From assembly GCF_022678625.1 (NCBI RefSeq), contig NZ_JALBYQ010000003.1, forward strand, positions 372,001-436,000: a DNA stretch of 64,000 nt. The letters run 5' to 3'. Source of the stretch: Aliiroseovarius subalbicans (GTDB taxonomy: Bacteria; Pseudomonadota; Alphaproteobacteria; Rhodobacterales; Rhodobacteraceae). Under the pieces are notes generated by a model. It was not told the origin of the DNA. It searched no databases and was given only the letters and a program-made list of their open reading frames with translations. Shown piece by piece: positions 8,484 through 16,783 of the stretch. Every line of letters starts with the position of its first letter. The stretch's first letter is position 1. Both the position numbers and the translations under genes were made by a program.

Positions 8484-9263
8484 TCAGGCCAGTCGCGTGA
8501 CCAGAGCAGGATGGATCTGTGCCCCACCCGCGACAACGCCGGGAAGTTGCGGAACCTCGTTGTTGAAGCAAAGCGCGGCCCCGGTCTTGTCCGTCACGCG
8601 CCCGCCAGCTTCCTCAACAATCAGGGCGCCGGCGGCAATGTCCCATTCCCAGGTCGCCCGCAGGGTCAGCATCGCGTCGAATCGCCCCTGACCCACCAGC
8701 GCCATGCGATAGGCTAGGGAGCTGCGGAAGTTGCGCTTAACCGGCGGCACCAGGGCGTCTTTCCAATGCCAGGGTTCGAATGCCGGACGGGCGGCCAGCA
8801 CGCTGGCGCCGCCCAGATCGTCGCGCGGGCTTGCGGTGATTGCTTCGCCATTCAGCGTCGCGCCCTGGCCCTTAGTGGCGGCAAACAGACGGTCTGTCAT
8901 GGGCAAATAGACGACAGCGGCGGTGACCTGCCCCCTGTCCACGACCGCCAGCGAATGGGCCCAGGTCGGGCTGCCCTCGATAAAGGCGCGGGTGCCGTCG
9001 ATTGGATCAACGATGAACACGCGATCCGCTTTCAGCCGGTCCAGGTCATCCTCGGTCTCTTCGGACAGCCAGCCATAGCCGGGCCGCGCCGCACGCAGAT
9101 CGGTGCGCAGCAAGCGGTCGACGGCGATGTCGGCCTCGGTCACCGGGCCCTGGCCATCGGCCTTTTCCCAGATCTCATGCGCGTTTTCGAAAAAATGCCG
9201 GGCAATGCGCCCGCTTTCGCGTGCCGCGTCGATCAGAAGCTGAAGGTCATCACGCGCCGGCAA
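8484..9263 (-). CDS. cysQ: inositol-monophosphatase-family protein, probable 3'(2'),5'-bisphosphate nucleotidase CysQ
   Basis: A 259-residue lithium-sensitive Mg-dependent phosphatase. It shows GPVTEADIAVD (~40-50), the metal-binding EETEDD (~70-75), the central DPIDGTRAFIEG motif (~95-106) and the C-terminal WEWDIAAGALIVEEAGG. CysQ-type enzymes recycle PAP/PAPS from sulfate assimilation; inositol monophosphatases share the fold. The short 'IDGTRAFIEG' form fits CysQ better. Its start overlaps the end of the pmbA/tldD-like gene by 14 nt, so the two are probably translationally coupled. Confidence 0.82.
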   Translation of the reverse strand: MPARDDLQLLIDAARESGRIARHFFENAHEIWEKADGQGPVTEADIAVDRLLRTDLRAARPGYGWLSEETEDDLDRLKADRVFIVDPIDGTRAFIEGSPTWAHSLAVVDRGQVTAAVVYLPMTDRLFAATKGQGATLNGEAITASPRDDLGGASVLAARPAFEPWHWKDALVPPVKRNFRSSLAYRMALVGQGRFDAMLTLRATWEWDIAAGALIVEEAGGRVTDKTGAALCFNNEVPQLPGVVAGGAQIHPALVTRLA

Positions 9264-10596
9264 GGGTCATCCCCTCGATCAACAGCGACGGCACCTGCCG
9301 CGACAGGTGCGGTTTGGCGTCGTTTGCTGGAATAATCCGCATCAGCATGTCGCGAAGGTTCCCCGCGATGGTGCATTCGTTCACCGCATGGGTGATCTGG
9401 CCGTTTTCCACCCAGAACCCCGATGCGCCACGCGAATAATCCCCGGTTGTCGGGTTGATCGTCGATCCGATCATTGACGTCACGATCAGCCCGGTGCCCA
9501 TCTGCGCGATCAGATCATCACGTGTAGACTCGCCCGGTGTCAGGGTCACATTTGAAATGCTGGGCGAGGGTGGCGCCGAGGTGCCGCGCGACGCATTCGC
9601 CGTGCTCTCCATGCCAAGGTTACGGCCAGTGGCAAGGTCCAGCGTCCAGCCGGTCAGCACGCCGTTTTCCACCACCGCGCGGCGGTGGGTCGGCAGGCCT
9701 TCACCATCAAATGGGCGTGAGCCGGAAATGCGCGGACGGTGCGGATCCTCAATAAGCGATAGATGCGCGGGCAGCACTTGTTCGCCCAGCGCGTCCCGCA
9801 GCCAGGATCCCCCGCGCACGATTGCAGACCCGTTCGCGGCGGACAGCAGATGACCGATCAGAGAACTGGCGATACGTTCGTCGAACAGCACCGGAAAGGC
9901 GCCGGTGGGCGGCTGTTTTGCACCTGCGCGGGCCACGGTGCGGTCGCCCGCTTCGGTGCCGATCTCCTCGGGGCTGGGCATATCGGATTGAAAGATACGA
10001 CCCTCGCCCGCCCAATCCCGCTCCATCGATGCGCCTTCGCCGGTAATCGCGGCCAAGGACAGGCCCATGTCGGTGCGGCCATAGCCACCCTGAAACCCGT
10101 TCGACGCGGCCAGGTGCAGGGTGCGCTGTCCGTATCCGGCCGAGGTTGATTGAACCTGGCTGACACCTTTCACCGCAAGGGCGGCGGCCTCGGCGCGGCG
10201 TGCCTGATCTTCCAGAAATGCGGGGCTGGGTTCGTCCGACGGGTCGCGCAGGTCCAGCGCATCGATGTCCCAATGTGTTGCGAACTGCGCCGGGTCCGCC
10301 AGGCCGATATGCGGGTCTTCGGGCGCTTCCTTTGCCATTGCCACGGCGCGTTCGGCCATCGTCGCAATCGTGGTGTCGGAATTGTCCGAGGCTGAAACGC
10401 AGGCCTGTCGCTGCCCGATCAGCACCCTGAGCCCGATATCCACGCCTTCGGACCGTTCTGCGTGTTCCAGCTTGCCGTTCAGAACGTCGATGGACACAGA
10501 CGTGCCCTGCACCGCCAACGCATCGGCAGTGTCGGCCCCCGCCTTGCGGGCAGCATCCAGAAGCTGTTGGGTCAAACGGTCAAGCTGTGCGGTCAT
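9250..10596 (-). CDS. pmbA: TldD/PmbA family metalloprotease-like protein (TldE/PmbA type)
   Basis: A 448-residue soluble protein of the TldD/PmbA family, whose TldD-TldE heterodimer degrades unfolded peptides and matures some modified peptides. Supporting segments are VSIDVLNGKLEHAERSEG near the N-terminus, the Gly-rich middle (GASMERDWAGEGR) and the C-terminal NPTTGDYSRGASGFWVENGQ. As usual for the PmbA/TldE partner, the HExxxH zinc motif of TldD is absent. The start at 10596 is chosen because AAAGGA lies 7 nt upstream, although the frame stays open further. It is followed by the cysQ-like gene with a 14-nt overlap. Confidence 0.9.
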   Translation of the reverse strand: MTAQLDRLTQQLLDAARKAGADTADALAVQGTSVSIDVLNGKLEHAERSEGVDIGLRVLIGQRQACVSASDNSDTTIATMAERAVAMAKEAPEDPHIGLADPAQFATHWDIDALDLRDPSDEPSPAFLEDQARRAEAAALAVKGVSQVQSTSAGYGQRTLHLAASNGFQGGYGRTDMGLSLAAITGEGASMERDWAGEGRIFQSDMPSPEEIGTEAGDRTVARAGAKQPPTGAFPVLFDERIASSLIGHLLSAANGSAIVRGGSWLRDALGEQVLPAHLSLIEDPHRPRISGSRPFDGEGLPTHRRAVVENGVLTGWTLDLATGRNLGMESTANASRGTSAPPSPSISNVTLTPGESTRDDLIAQMGTGLIVTSMIGSTINPTTGDYSRGASGFWVENGQITHAVNECTIAGNLRDMLMRIIPANDAKPHLSRQVPSLLIEGMTLAGA

Positions 10597-10711
10597 CGGG
10601 CGTCCTTTCGTTGCCCTTTCAGGTAACCCCCGACAGGGCGCACTGCAAGTCATCGCATCTGGTCCCCACGCGGACGATGCGATAGCACTTGGGCAAACAG
10701 GAGGAACAGAC

Positions 10712-11464
10712 ATGACCGACATGACAGGCAAAACCGTTGTCATCACAGGGGCCAGCCGGGGCATTGGTGAGGCTGCGGCGCATATATTTGCCGGTGCAGG
10801 CGCGAATGTGGTGCTGTTAGCGCGCGGCTCCGACCAGATCGGCGCGATCGCGGCAGCCATCGGTGACCAAGCCCTGGCCGTGCCCTGTGATGTGGGCAAC
10901 TGGGACAGCGTGAAGGCGGCCATCGACGCCGCAGTGGCGCGGTTTGGCGGTGTGGACGTTCTGATCAATAACGCGGGTTTGATCGAGCCGATCAGCACCT
11001 TGATGGACAGTGACCCGGCCGAATGGGGCCAGGTGATCGATGTGAACCTGAAAGGCGTCTATTACGGCATGCGGGCCGTGATGCCGTTGATGGTGGGCAA
11101 GGGCGGTTCGATCCTGACGATCAGCTCGGGTGCGGCGCATAACGCGCTGGAAGGGTGGAGCCATTACTGCACCTCGAAGGCGGGCGTGCACATGCTGACC
11201 CAATGCGTTCACAAGGAAGGCGCGGGGCGCGGTATACGCGCCATCGGCCTGTCGCCGGGCACCGTTGCCACTAAAATGCAGCGCGAGATCAAGGCCTCGG
11301 GTGTGAACCCGGTGGCGGCACTGGACTGGTCCGACCATATCCCGCCTGAATGGGTTGCGCGGGCGCTGTTGTGGATGTGCACCCCGGATGCGGATGAGTT
11401 TCTGGGGCAGGAGATTGCCCTGCGTGACGACGCAATCCGTGACCGCGCCCAGGTGCGCGGATGA
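10712..11464 (+). CDS. short-chain dehydrogenase/reductase (SDR)
   Basis: A 250-residue classical SDR with a Rossmann fold. The cofactor motif TGASRGIGEA is at ~12-21, NNAG at ~88-91, the catalytic Ser in TISSGAAHN, and the YCTSK catalytic Tyr/Lys pair near 152-156. The LLARG sequence after beta-2 leaves NAD versus NADP preference open. A strong GGAGGA lies upstream of the ATG at 10712. The last codons overlap the start of the crotonase-like gene (ATGA), so the two form an operon, perhaps modifying an acyl-CoA or hydroxy acid. The substrate cannot be assigned. Confidence 0.9.
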   Translation: MTDMTGKTVVITGASRGIGEAAAHIFAGAGANVVLLARGSDQIGAIAAAIGDQALAVPCDVGNWDSVKAAIDAAVARFGGVDVLINNAGLIEPISTLMDSDPAEWGQVIDVNLKGVYYGMRAVMPLMVGKGGSILTISSGAAHNALEGWSHYCTSKAGVHMLTQCVHKEGAGRGIRAIGLSPGTVATKMQREIKASGVNPVAALDWSDHIPPEWVARALLWMCTPDADEFLGQEIALRDDAIRDRAQVRG

Positions 11465-12072
11465 TCGAGCTTTCCAAACAAGACGGGCTGTGGACCGCCA
11501 CGATCAACCGTCCGGACAAGGCCAATTCACTGACCAAGGCGATGCTGAGCGAGCTTGCGGACATTGCCGACGCCGCAGCCGGCGAAGCCCGCGTGCTGAT
11601 CCTGACTGGCGCGGGCCGGGTGTTTTCCGCAGGCGCCGATCTGGACGAAGCCCGCGCCGGGTTGGCCACCGACGCGGTGTGGGAACGCCTGTCCGGCGCG
11701 CTGGCCGCCGCGCCCTGCCTTACCATTGCCGCCCTGAACGGCACCCTGGCCGGGGGCGCCTTCGGCATGGCGCTGGCCTGTGACTTGCGCGTCGCTGTGC
11801 CTGAAGCGAAGTTCTTCTATCCAGTGATGAAGCTGGGCTTTCTACCACAGCCTTCGGACCCGGTCCGTTTGGCCGCCCTTGTCGGTCCGGCCCGCACCAA
11901 GATGATCCTGATGGCCGGTCAAAAGGTGCAGGCGGACGAGGCTTTGGCCTGGGGATTGGTGGATCGCGTGGTCGATTCCGAGACACTGATCGACACTGCC
12001 CATTCTTTGGCGCAAGACGCACGCGCTGCCACGCCGGCCCATGTCGCGGGGATCAAGGCGCTGGTGCCCTAG
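11461..12072 (+). CDS. crotonase-fold (enoyl-CoA hydratase/isomerase-like) protein lacking both catalytic Glu
   Basis: A 203-residue crotonase-superfamily protein, about 55 residues shorter than typical hydratases. CoA-site and oxyanion-hole features are present (INRPDKANSL, FSAGADLDEA, NGTLAGGAFGMALACDLRVA). The position of the first catalytic Glu (E in GGGCELA) is Gly here (GGAFGMA). The second (E in the PEV/PEI motif) is Val (FYPVMKLG). Classical hydration is therefore unlikely; thioesterase, isomerase or another crotonase chemistry is possible. It is translationally coupled to the upstream SDR. Confidence 0.85.
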   Translation: MIELSKQDGLWTATINRPDKANSLTKAMLSELADIADAAAGEARVLILTGAGRVFSAGADLDEARAGLATDAVWERLSGALAAAPCLTIAALNGTLAGGAFGMALACDLRVAVPEAKFFYPVMKLGFLPQPSDPVRLAALVGPARTKMILMAGQKVQADEALAWGLVDRVVDSETLIDTAHSLAQDARAATPAHVAGIKALVP

Positions 12073-12151
12073 GTCCACGCCCCTTGTTTCACCCGGTCGA
12101 TCCATGTCACAGGGGTGTCCGGCGAAGTGCACAAGTTCAAGGGGTCGTCCC

Positions 12152-13471
12152 GTGGAAAACCAACCGGAAATCATCACCAAGGCCATCGCGTTCTTCGACG
12201 AAGGGTGGGAGATCGCTCAGGGGTGGCTGTTGTCCCCCGCCGCTTGGTCGCAATTTGCCCTGCTGGTCGTGGCGTTCCTGGCGGCCCTTGTTGCGACGCG
12301 AAAGGTATCGCCGCTTATCAAGCGCGTGCTGACGCCGTCCGGGGACAAGTCCACCTTTCTGTCACGCGGGCGCCTGTTCGTGCTGATCTTCTTGCCGCTA
12401 CTTCTGCCAGTTCTGGCCTGGGGGTTTACCGCACTGGGTGAACAGGTCACGCGGTCGATCTTCGGCTCGGGCGCCGTCATCGCCTTTGGCAAACGTGTGT
12501 TTCTGTTCCTGGCCGCGCGCATTCTGGTGCGCGAAGTCATTTCCGATCCGTTCCTGAAGGTTTTGGGCAAATACGTGCTGATTCCGGTCGCCGCGATTTA
12601 TGCGGTCGGACTGCTTGGCCCAGCGGTGACCTGGCTGGAAAACACCGTGGTGCCGCTTGGCAACATGAGCTTTTCGCTGCTGTTCGCCATCCGCTTTGCT
12701 GCCGCTGGTGGCATCATCTTCTGGCTGGGACGCTGGTCGAATGAACAATCGTCAAGCTTCATCAAGCAACAGAAGGAAATGCGCCCGGCCACCCGTGAGC
12801 TGGCCGCCAAGGCCGCCGAGATCGCCATCTTCGGCGCGGCCTTCCTGGTCTTGATGAACATCATGGGGATCAGCCTGACATCGCTTGCGGTTCTGGGGGG
12901 TGCTATCGGTGTCGGTCTTGGCTTTGGCCTGCAACAGATCGCCGCGAACTTCATTTCCGGCGTCATCCTACTGATCGAAGGGCAGGCCACCGTCGGCGAT
13001 TACGTCGAGCTGGACGGGGGCGAGGCTGGGACCATCGTCAAGATGACCGCCCGCGCGGCGATCCTTGAAACCTTCGACGGGCGCTGGATCGTGGTGCCGA
13101 ACGAACATTTCATCACCACCCGTGTTGTGAACTACTCGGACGCGGGCAGCGCGAACCGCTATGAGGCGGAGTTCAGCGTGTCCTATGACAGCGACGTGGA
13201 GGCGATCCCGGCGCTGATCGAGGCGGCGGTTGCCAAGCTGGATTTCGTCATGACCGAACCAGAGGAACACGCGCCCGATTGCGAGCTGCGGGCCTTTGGC
13301 GACAGCGGAGTCGAGTTCGCGGTGGAATTCTGGGTGAACGGCATCGACGACGGCAAGAACAAGTTCACGCCAAAGGTCCTGATGGAAATCTGGAAAACGC
13401 TGAAGGCCGAAGGCATCGAAATCCCCTTCCCGCAGCGGGTGGTCGAAATCAAGGGCGGGTTCCCGCAGTGA
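12152..13471 (+). CDS. MscS-family mechanosensitive ion channel
   Basis: A 439-residue inner-membrane channel that opens under membrane tension and releases solutes on osmotic downshock. It has several N-terminal TM segments (about 30-50, 80-100, 110-130, 155-180, 195-215), then the pore-lining TM3-like stretch LAVLGGAIGVGLGFGLQQIA followed by NFISGVILLIEGQATVGDYV. The soluble beta domain follows (WIVVPNEHFITTRVVNYSD). The GTG start at 12152 has AAGGGG 8 nt upstream. Its stop overlaps the GTG start of the flavoprotein gene (GTGA). Confidence 0.92.
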   Translation: MENQPEIITKAIAFFDEGWEIAQGWLLSPAAWSQFALLVVAFLAALVATRKVSPLIKRVLTPSGDKSTFLSRGRLFVLIFLPLLLPVLAWGFTALGEQVTRSIFGSGAVIAFGKRVFLFLAARILVREVISDPFLKVLGKYVLIPVAAIYAVGLLGPAVTWLENTVVPLGNMSFSLLFAIRFAAAGGIIFWLGRWSNEQSSSFIKQQKEMRPATRELAAKAAEIAIFGAAFLVLMNIMGISLTSLAVLGGAIGVGLGFGLQQIAANFISGVILLIEGQATVGDYVELDGGEAGTIVKMTARAAILETFDGRWIVVPNEHFITTRVVNYSDAGSANRYEAEFSVSYDSDVEAIPALIEAAVAKLDFVMTEPEEHAPDCELRAFGDSGVEFAVEFWVNGIDDGKNKFTPKVLMEIWKTLKAEGIEIPFPQRVVEIKGGFPQ

Positions 13472-14628
13472 AAACCGCCTGTGTCATTGGGGCCGGCCCC
13501 GCCGGGCTGATGGCGGCCGATGAACTGGCGCAAGCCGGGGTGGCCGTCACAATGATCGAGGCGAAACCTTCGCCCGCCCGCAAATTCCTGATGGCTGGGA
13601 AAAGCGGGTTGAACCTGACCAAGGACGAACCGCTTGAGGCGTTTCTGAACCACTTTGGCGACGCCGAGCACATGCGTGACATCGTGGCAGAATTCGGTCC
13701 GGGTGCGGTGCAAGCCTGGGCGCGGAATTTGGGCCAGCCGGTGTTCACCGGATCATCTGGCCGGGTGTTTCCCGACGTGATGAAGGCGTCCCCGCTGTTG
13801 CGCGCCTGGCTCGCGCGTTTGGATGGGCTGGGGGTGACCTTGCGCACGCGCTGGCGCTGGACCGGGTGGGACGGCGCGGCGCTGTCTTTCGACACGCCCG
13901 AAGGTATGCGCTTTGAAACCCCCGATGTCGTGGTTCTGGCGCTGGGTGGCGCCAGCTGGGCGCGGTTGGGGTCGGACGGCCACTGGGCCGATTTGCTCGC
14001 GGCAAACGGCGTGGCGCTGACCCCGTTCCAACCGGCGAATGTCGGTCTGTCGGTGGATTGGTCTGACCACATGGCCCGCCATTTCGGCGCGCCGGTGAAA
14101 GCGGTGCGGGTAAGGGCCGGCGAAGTGTCGGTGCGCGGTGAATTCGTGGTGTCGGCGCGCGGGCTTGAGGGTTCGGCGATCTATGCCGTGTCGCGCCCGG
14201 TGCGCGAAGGCGCGGCGCTGTGCTTGGACCTGTGCCCCGACTTGAGCCTGGAGCAGGTGCGTGCGCGGCTGGCGAAACCGCGCGGCAAGGCGTCGATGGC
14301 GAACCACTTGCGCAAGGCGTTGCGGCTGGACCCGGTTCGGATCGCGCTTTTGAACGAGTTTGGACGGCCTTTGCCAGACGATCTGGCCCCGCTGCTCAAA
14401 GCACTGCCGGTGCGCCACGCCGGACTACGCCCGATGGACGAGGCAATCTCGACCGCCGGCGGCGTGCGGTTTGACGCGGTGGACCCCGGGCTGATGCTGA
14501 ACGCGGTGCCGGGGGTGTTCGTCTGCGGCGAGATGCTGGATTGGGAGGCGCCGACAGGCGGCTACCTGATAACCGGCTGTCTGGCGACGGGCCGTCATGC
14601 CGGGCGCGCAGCAGCGGCGTGGGTTTGA
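13468..14628 (+). CDS. NAD(P)/FAD-dependent oxidoreductase, HI0933/YhiN-like flavoprotein
   Basis: A 386-residue flavoprotein with an N-terminal dinucleotide-binding motif (VIGAGPAGLMAADELA), EAKPSPARKFLMAGKSGLN and GGASWARLGSDG. The end reads EMLDWEAPTGGYLITGC. These are hallmarks of the HI0933/TIGR03862 family, whose exact reaction is unknown. Some relatives are annotated as BaiN-like or tRNA-modification-linked flavoproteins. The GTG start overlaps the stop of the MscS gene by 4 nt, so it is translationally coupled to an unrelated gene. A hairpin with a T-run follows it. Confidence 0.85.
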   Translation: MKTACVIGAGPAGLMAADELAQAGVAVTMIEAKPSPARKFLMAGKSGLNLTKDEPLEAFLNHFGDAEHMRDIVAEFGPGAVQAWARNLGQPVFTGSSGRVFPDVMKASPLLRAWLARLDGLGVTLRTRWRWTGWDGAALSFDTPEGMRFETPDVVVLALGGASWARLGSDGHWADLLAANGVALTPFQPANVGLSVDWSDHMARHFGAPVKAVRVRAGEVSVRGEFVVSARGLEGSAIYAVSRPVREGAALCLDLCPDLSLEQVRARLAKPRGKASMANHLRKALRLDPVRIALLNEFGRPLPDDLAPLLKALPVRHAGLRPMDEAISTAGGVRFDAVDPGLMLNAVPGVFVCGEMLDWEAPTGGYLITGCLATGRHAGRAAAAWV

Positions 14629-14637
14629 TCCAGCGGA

Positions 14638-14665
14638 CTGCGCGTACCGCGCAGGCATGTTTTTT
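14638..14665 (+). terminator. probable rho-independent terminator after the HI0933-type flavoprotein
   Basis: CTGCGCG-TAC-CGCGCAG is a perfect 7-bp stem with a 3-nt loop, followed after 5 nt by six T residues. It is placed 10 nt after the stop codon. Confidence 0.6.
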
Positions 14666-14688
14666 GATTTGGCGCCCGGACGCGGCGG

Positions 14689-15279
14689 TCAGGCTTTCCG
14701 CGCCCGTTTGAATGCCTCACGTGCGCGGATGTTGCTGCAATAGGCGGCGAATTCGTCATTTTCGACCGGGAATTTCGCGCCGACAGCCCAGTTGCCGCAA
14801 TGCACCGCCACGATGTCGGCCACGGTCATCGTGTCGCCCATCAGAAACTCACCTTCGCCTTTGCGGCGCATCAGTTCCGCGACCGAGCGGTTGAATTCCC
14901 ATTTTAACGAAGGTTTCACTTCGGGCACGCGTTTGTCTTCGGGCAGGATAAAGCTGTGGCGCGCGGCGGTCCACAACACCGCGTCCAACTCGTCCAGAAC
15001 GAACTGGGTGAACCCGTCCTGCCGGGCGCGATCGATCGTGCCGGCGGGAAAGGTCAGCGCGCCGTGCTTGTCGGCCAGGAACTGGATGATCGCGGTCGAA
15101 TCGGTCAGGGCCACGCCGTCGACCAGAAGAACCGGCACCTTGCCCGCCGGGTTATGCGCGCGCACCGCGTCCGATTGCGGGGGTTCGTCCAGGTGGACAT
15201 AGTCCAACCCCAACTCCTCAAGCGCCCAGAGCACCCGGAACGCCCGCGACGCCACTTTGCCGACCACAGTATAGCTCAT
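14689..15279 (-). CDS. glutathione S-transferase family protein
   Basis: A 196-residue GST-like protein. The N-terminal thioredoxin-fold domain reads YTVVGKVASRAFRVLWALEE, with the cis-Pro region NPAGKVPVLLVDG and DSTAIIQFLADK. The helical C-terminal domain includes FLMGDTMTVADIVAVHCGNW, the N-capping box of GSTs. Ser in 'VASRAFR' is the probable active-site residue. Its start overlaps the holA stop by 4 nt, making it the last gene of the DUF3576-leuS-lptE-holA-GST run. The substrate is unknown. Confidence 0.87.
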   Translation of the reverse strand: MSYTVVGKVASRAFRVLWALEELGLDYVHLDEPPQSDAVRAHNPAGKVPVLLVDGVALTDSTAIIQFLADKHGALTFPAGTIDRARQDGFTQFVLDELDAVLWTAARHSFILPEDKRVPEVKPSLKWEFNRSVAELMRRKGEGEFLMGDTMTVADIVAVHCGNWAVGAKFPVENDEFAAYCSNIRAREAFKRARKA

Positions 15280-16301
15280 CGTCTTCCTCCCAACATGGCC
15301 AAGCGGATCAGCGTCCGCTCCATCAGCGCCATTTGAGGGGCACGCTGGGACGAACGCAAGGCCAGATCGGTTTCGATCAGCACCTCAAGCGCCTGTTCCA
15401 GCTTGTGAATGCCCCAGCCCTGCGCCTGACGCACCATGCGGTCGCGGTTCTTGAAATGCACCGGAGGGCGCAGGCGGTTGATGCCCTGGGCCGGCCCGCA
15501 GGGATCGGCGCTGGCGGCGTGCAGCGCGCGGAAATGTCGGGTGGCGCCGATGCACAGGCCCACAGGAGCGACGCCCTGCGCCTGCAGCTTGCGCAGCACC
15601 GGGCCGATTTCGCCCGAGCGCCCCTCGGCGACGATATGCAGGATATCGTCCAGCCCGGCCTCGGTCGAGGTGGGCGCCATCGCCAGCACGTCTGCCGGTG
15701 TCAGGGGCGTCGGGTCGGACAGCTTGTAGAGCGCGATCTTTTCCAATGTCTGCCGGAAATCGCCCGGATCCAGGCTGCGCGACAACGCGGTCAGATCGTT
15801 CATCGCCTCCGGCTCGATCTCACGCAGGCCTGCCTTTTGCAGGTCAGCCTGGATTTCATCACGCGAGGGCGGGTCGTCATAAATGCCTGCGGCATAGGCG
15901 TTCGGGTGTTTTTCGAACAGTTTGCGCAAGCCGCCGGTGGGCTTGAGGTTGCCGCCGGTGATCACCACCTGCGCATCGCCGTCCTGCCAATCCTCAAGTG
16001 CGGCTGTCACGATCTTGGCGATCACCTCGGTCGCGTCTTCGATGAAGGCCACGCGCGGGCCGGGAAAAAACCCCTGCGCTTTGATCGCATCAGTCAGCAT
16101 CGCAGGATCTTTGCGCAGCTCGCCCGCCTGCATCCGGGTCAGGCGCATTTCTTCCTCACCAGTCGGGCCGATCAGGTTCGCGATCAGCTCTTGCCGCTTC
16201 AGCGCCACGCGCATTGCATCGGTGCCAAAGATCAGAACGCCCGTGCGATGCGCCTCGGGCTTGGCGAAGTACCGCGACGCGTCCCGTGGCGAAAGCTTCA
16301 T
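15276..16301 (-). CDS. holA: DNA polymerase III delta subunit
   Basis: A 341-residue clamp-loader delta subunit, which opens the beta sliding clamp at primed sites. The N-terminal VLIFGTDAMRVALKRQELI and AFIEDATEVIAKIV segments and the degenerate AAA+ core (no Walker A) fit HolA. The C-terminal collar reads PPVHFKNRDRMVRQAQGWG. The gene overlaps lptE upstream and the GST gene downstream by 4 nt each, so all are translated from one message. The arrangement leuS-lptE-holA is widely conserved in Proteobacteria and supports the call. Confidence 0.93.
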   Translation of the reverse strand: MKLSPRDASRYFAKPEAHRTGVLIFGTDAMRVALKRQELIANLIGPTGEEEMRLTRMQAGELRKDPAMLTDAIKAQGFFPGPRVAFIEDATEVIAKIVTAALEDWQDGDAQVVITGGNLKPTGGLRKLFEKHPNAYAAGIYDDPPSRDEIQADLQKAGLREIEPEAMNDLTALSRSLDPGDFRQTLEKIALYKLSDPTPLTPADVLAMAPTSTEAGLDDILHIVAEGRSGEIGPVLRKLQAQGVAPVGLCIGATRHFRALHAASADPCGPAQGINRLRPPVHFKNRDRMVRQAQGWGIHKLEQALEVLIETDLALRSSQRAPQMALMERTLIRLAMLGGRR

Positions 16302-16783
16302 GCCAGCCAGTCCGGCGCGGTGGCGATCAGGCGGGTCGACATCAGGTCGGCCAGCGCCACCATCAACCGGCGATGTGCGTCACGCTCGGTAGAGGAAGTC
16401 GACACGGTCGATCCTTCGGCCGAGTAGCTGGTAAAGGTCGAGACGCTGCCTTTGTCGACCACCTTTCCAGTTGCCAATTCGGTCACGGAGTAGGTCACCG
16501 CACCACGCACCTGGACACGTTTGATTTCCTGATCCGGTGTTACGCCCACGCCTTCTTCGCGCGTCGTGATCTGGTAATCGAGTGTGTAGCGCGCACCGTC
16601 CTGACGACCCAGCCGCTCCTCCAACCGCTTGACCAGCTCATAGCTGTCGCGATCGTCCGGTGCAGTGATGGCGATGGCGCCAGGCAGGGTCTGCGCCCCG
16701 CCGCCGGGGCCATACACCGGAGTGAAACCGCACGCGCCCAGCGCCAAAGCGAACAGAAGGAAGGAGCGTTTAGACAACAACAT
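16298..16783 (-). CDS. lptE: LPS-assembly lipoprotein LptE
   Basis: A 161-residue outer-membrane lipoprotein that plugs the LptD barrel for LPS export. The signal peptide [18 protein letters not shown] ends in a lipobox with the lipidated Cys at residue 18, followed by [11 protein letters not shown], the usual 'CGF.P.Y' start of mature LptE. The middle reads as the expected beta-rich domain ([15 protein letters not shown]). The Met at 16783 overlaps the leuS stop by 14 nt; a start at 16804 is also open but lacks a good signal-peptide start. It is coupled with holA downstream. Confidence 0.9.
   Translation of the reverse strand: MLLSKRSFLLFALALGACGFTPVYGPGGGAQTLPGAIAITAPDDRDSYELVKRLEERLGRQDGARYTLDYQITTREEGVGVTPDQEIKRVQVRGAVTYSVTELATGKVVDKGSVSTFTSYSAEGSTVSTSSTERDAHRRLMVALADLMSTRLIATAPDWLA

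Noticed and set aside
9250-10998. Longer 582-residue version of the PmbA-like protein
   Set aside because: The extra N-terminal ~134 residues are antisense to the SDR gene and lack similarity to the family; the start at 10596 has a good ribosome site.
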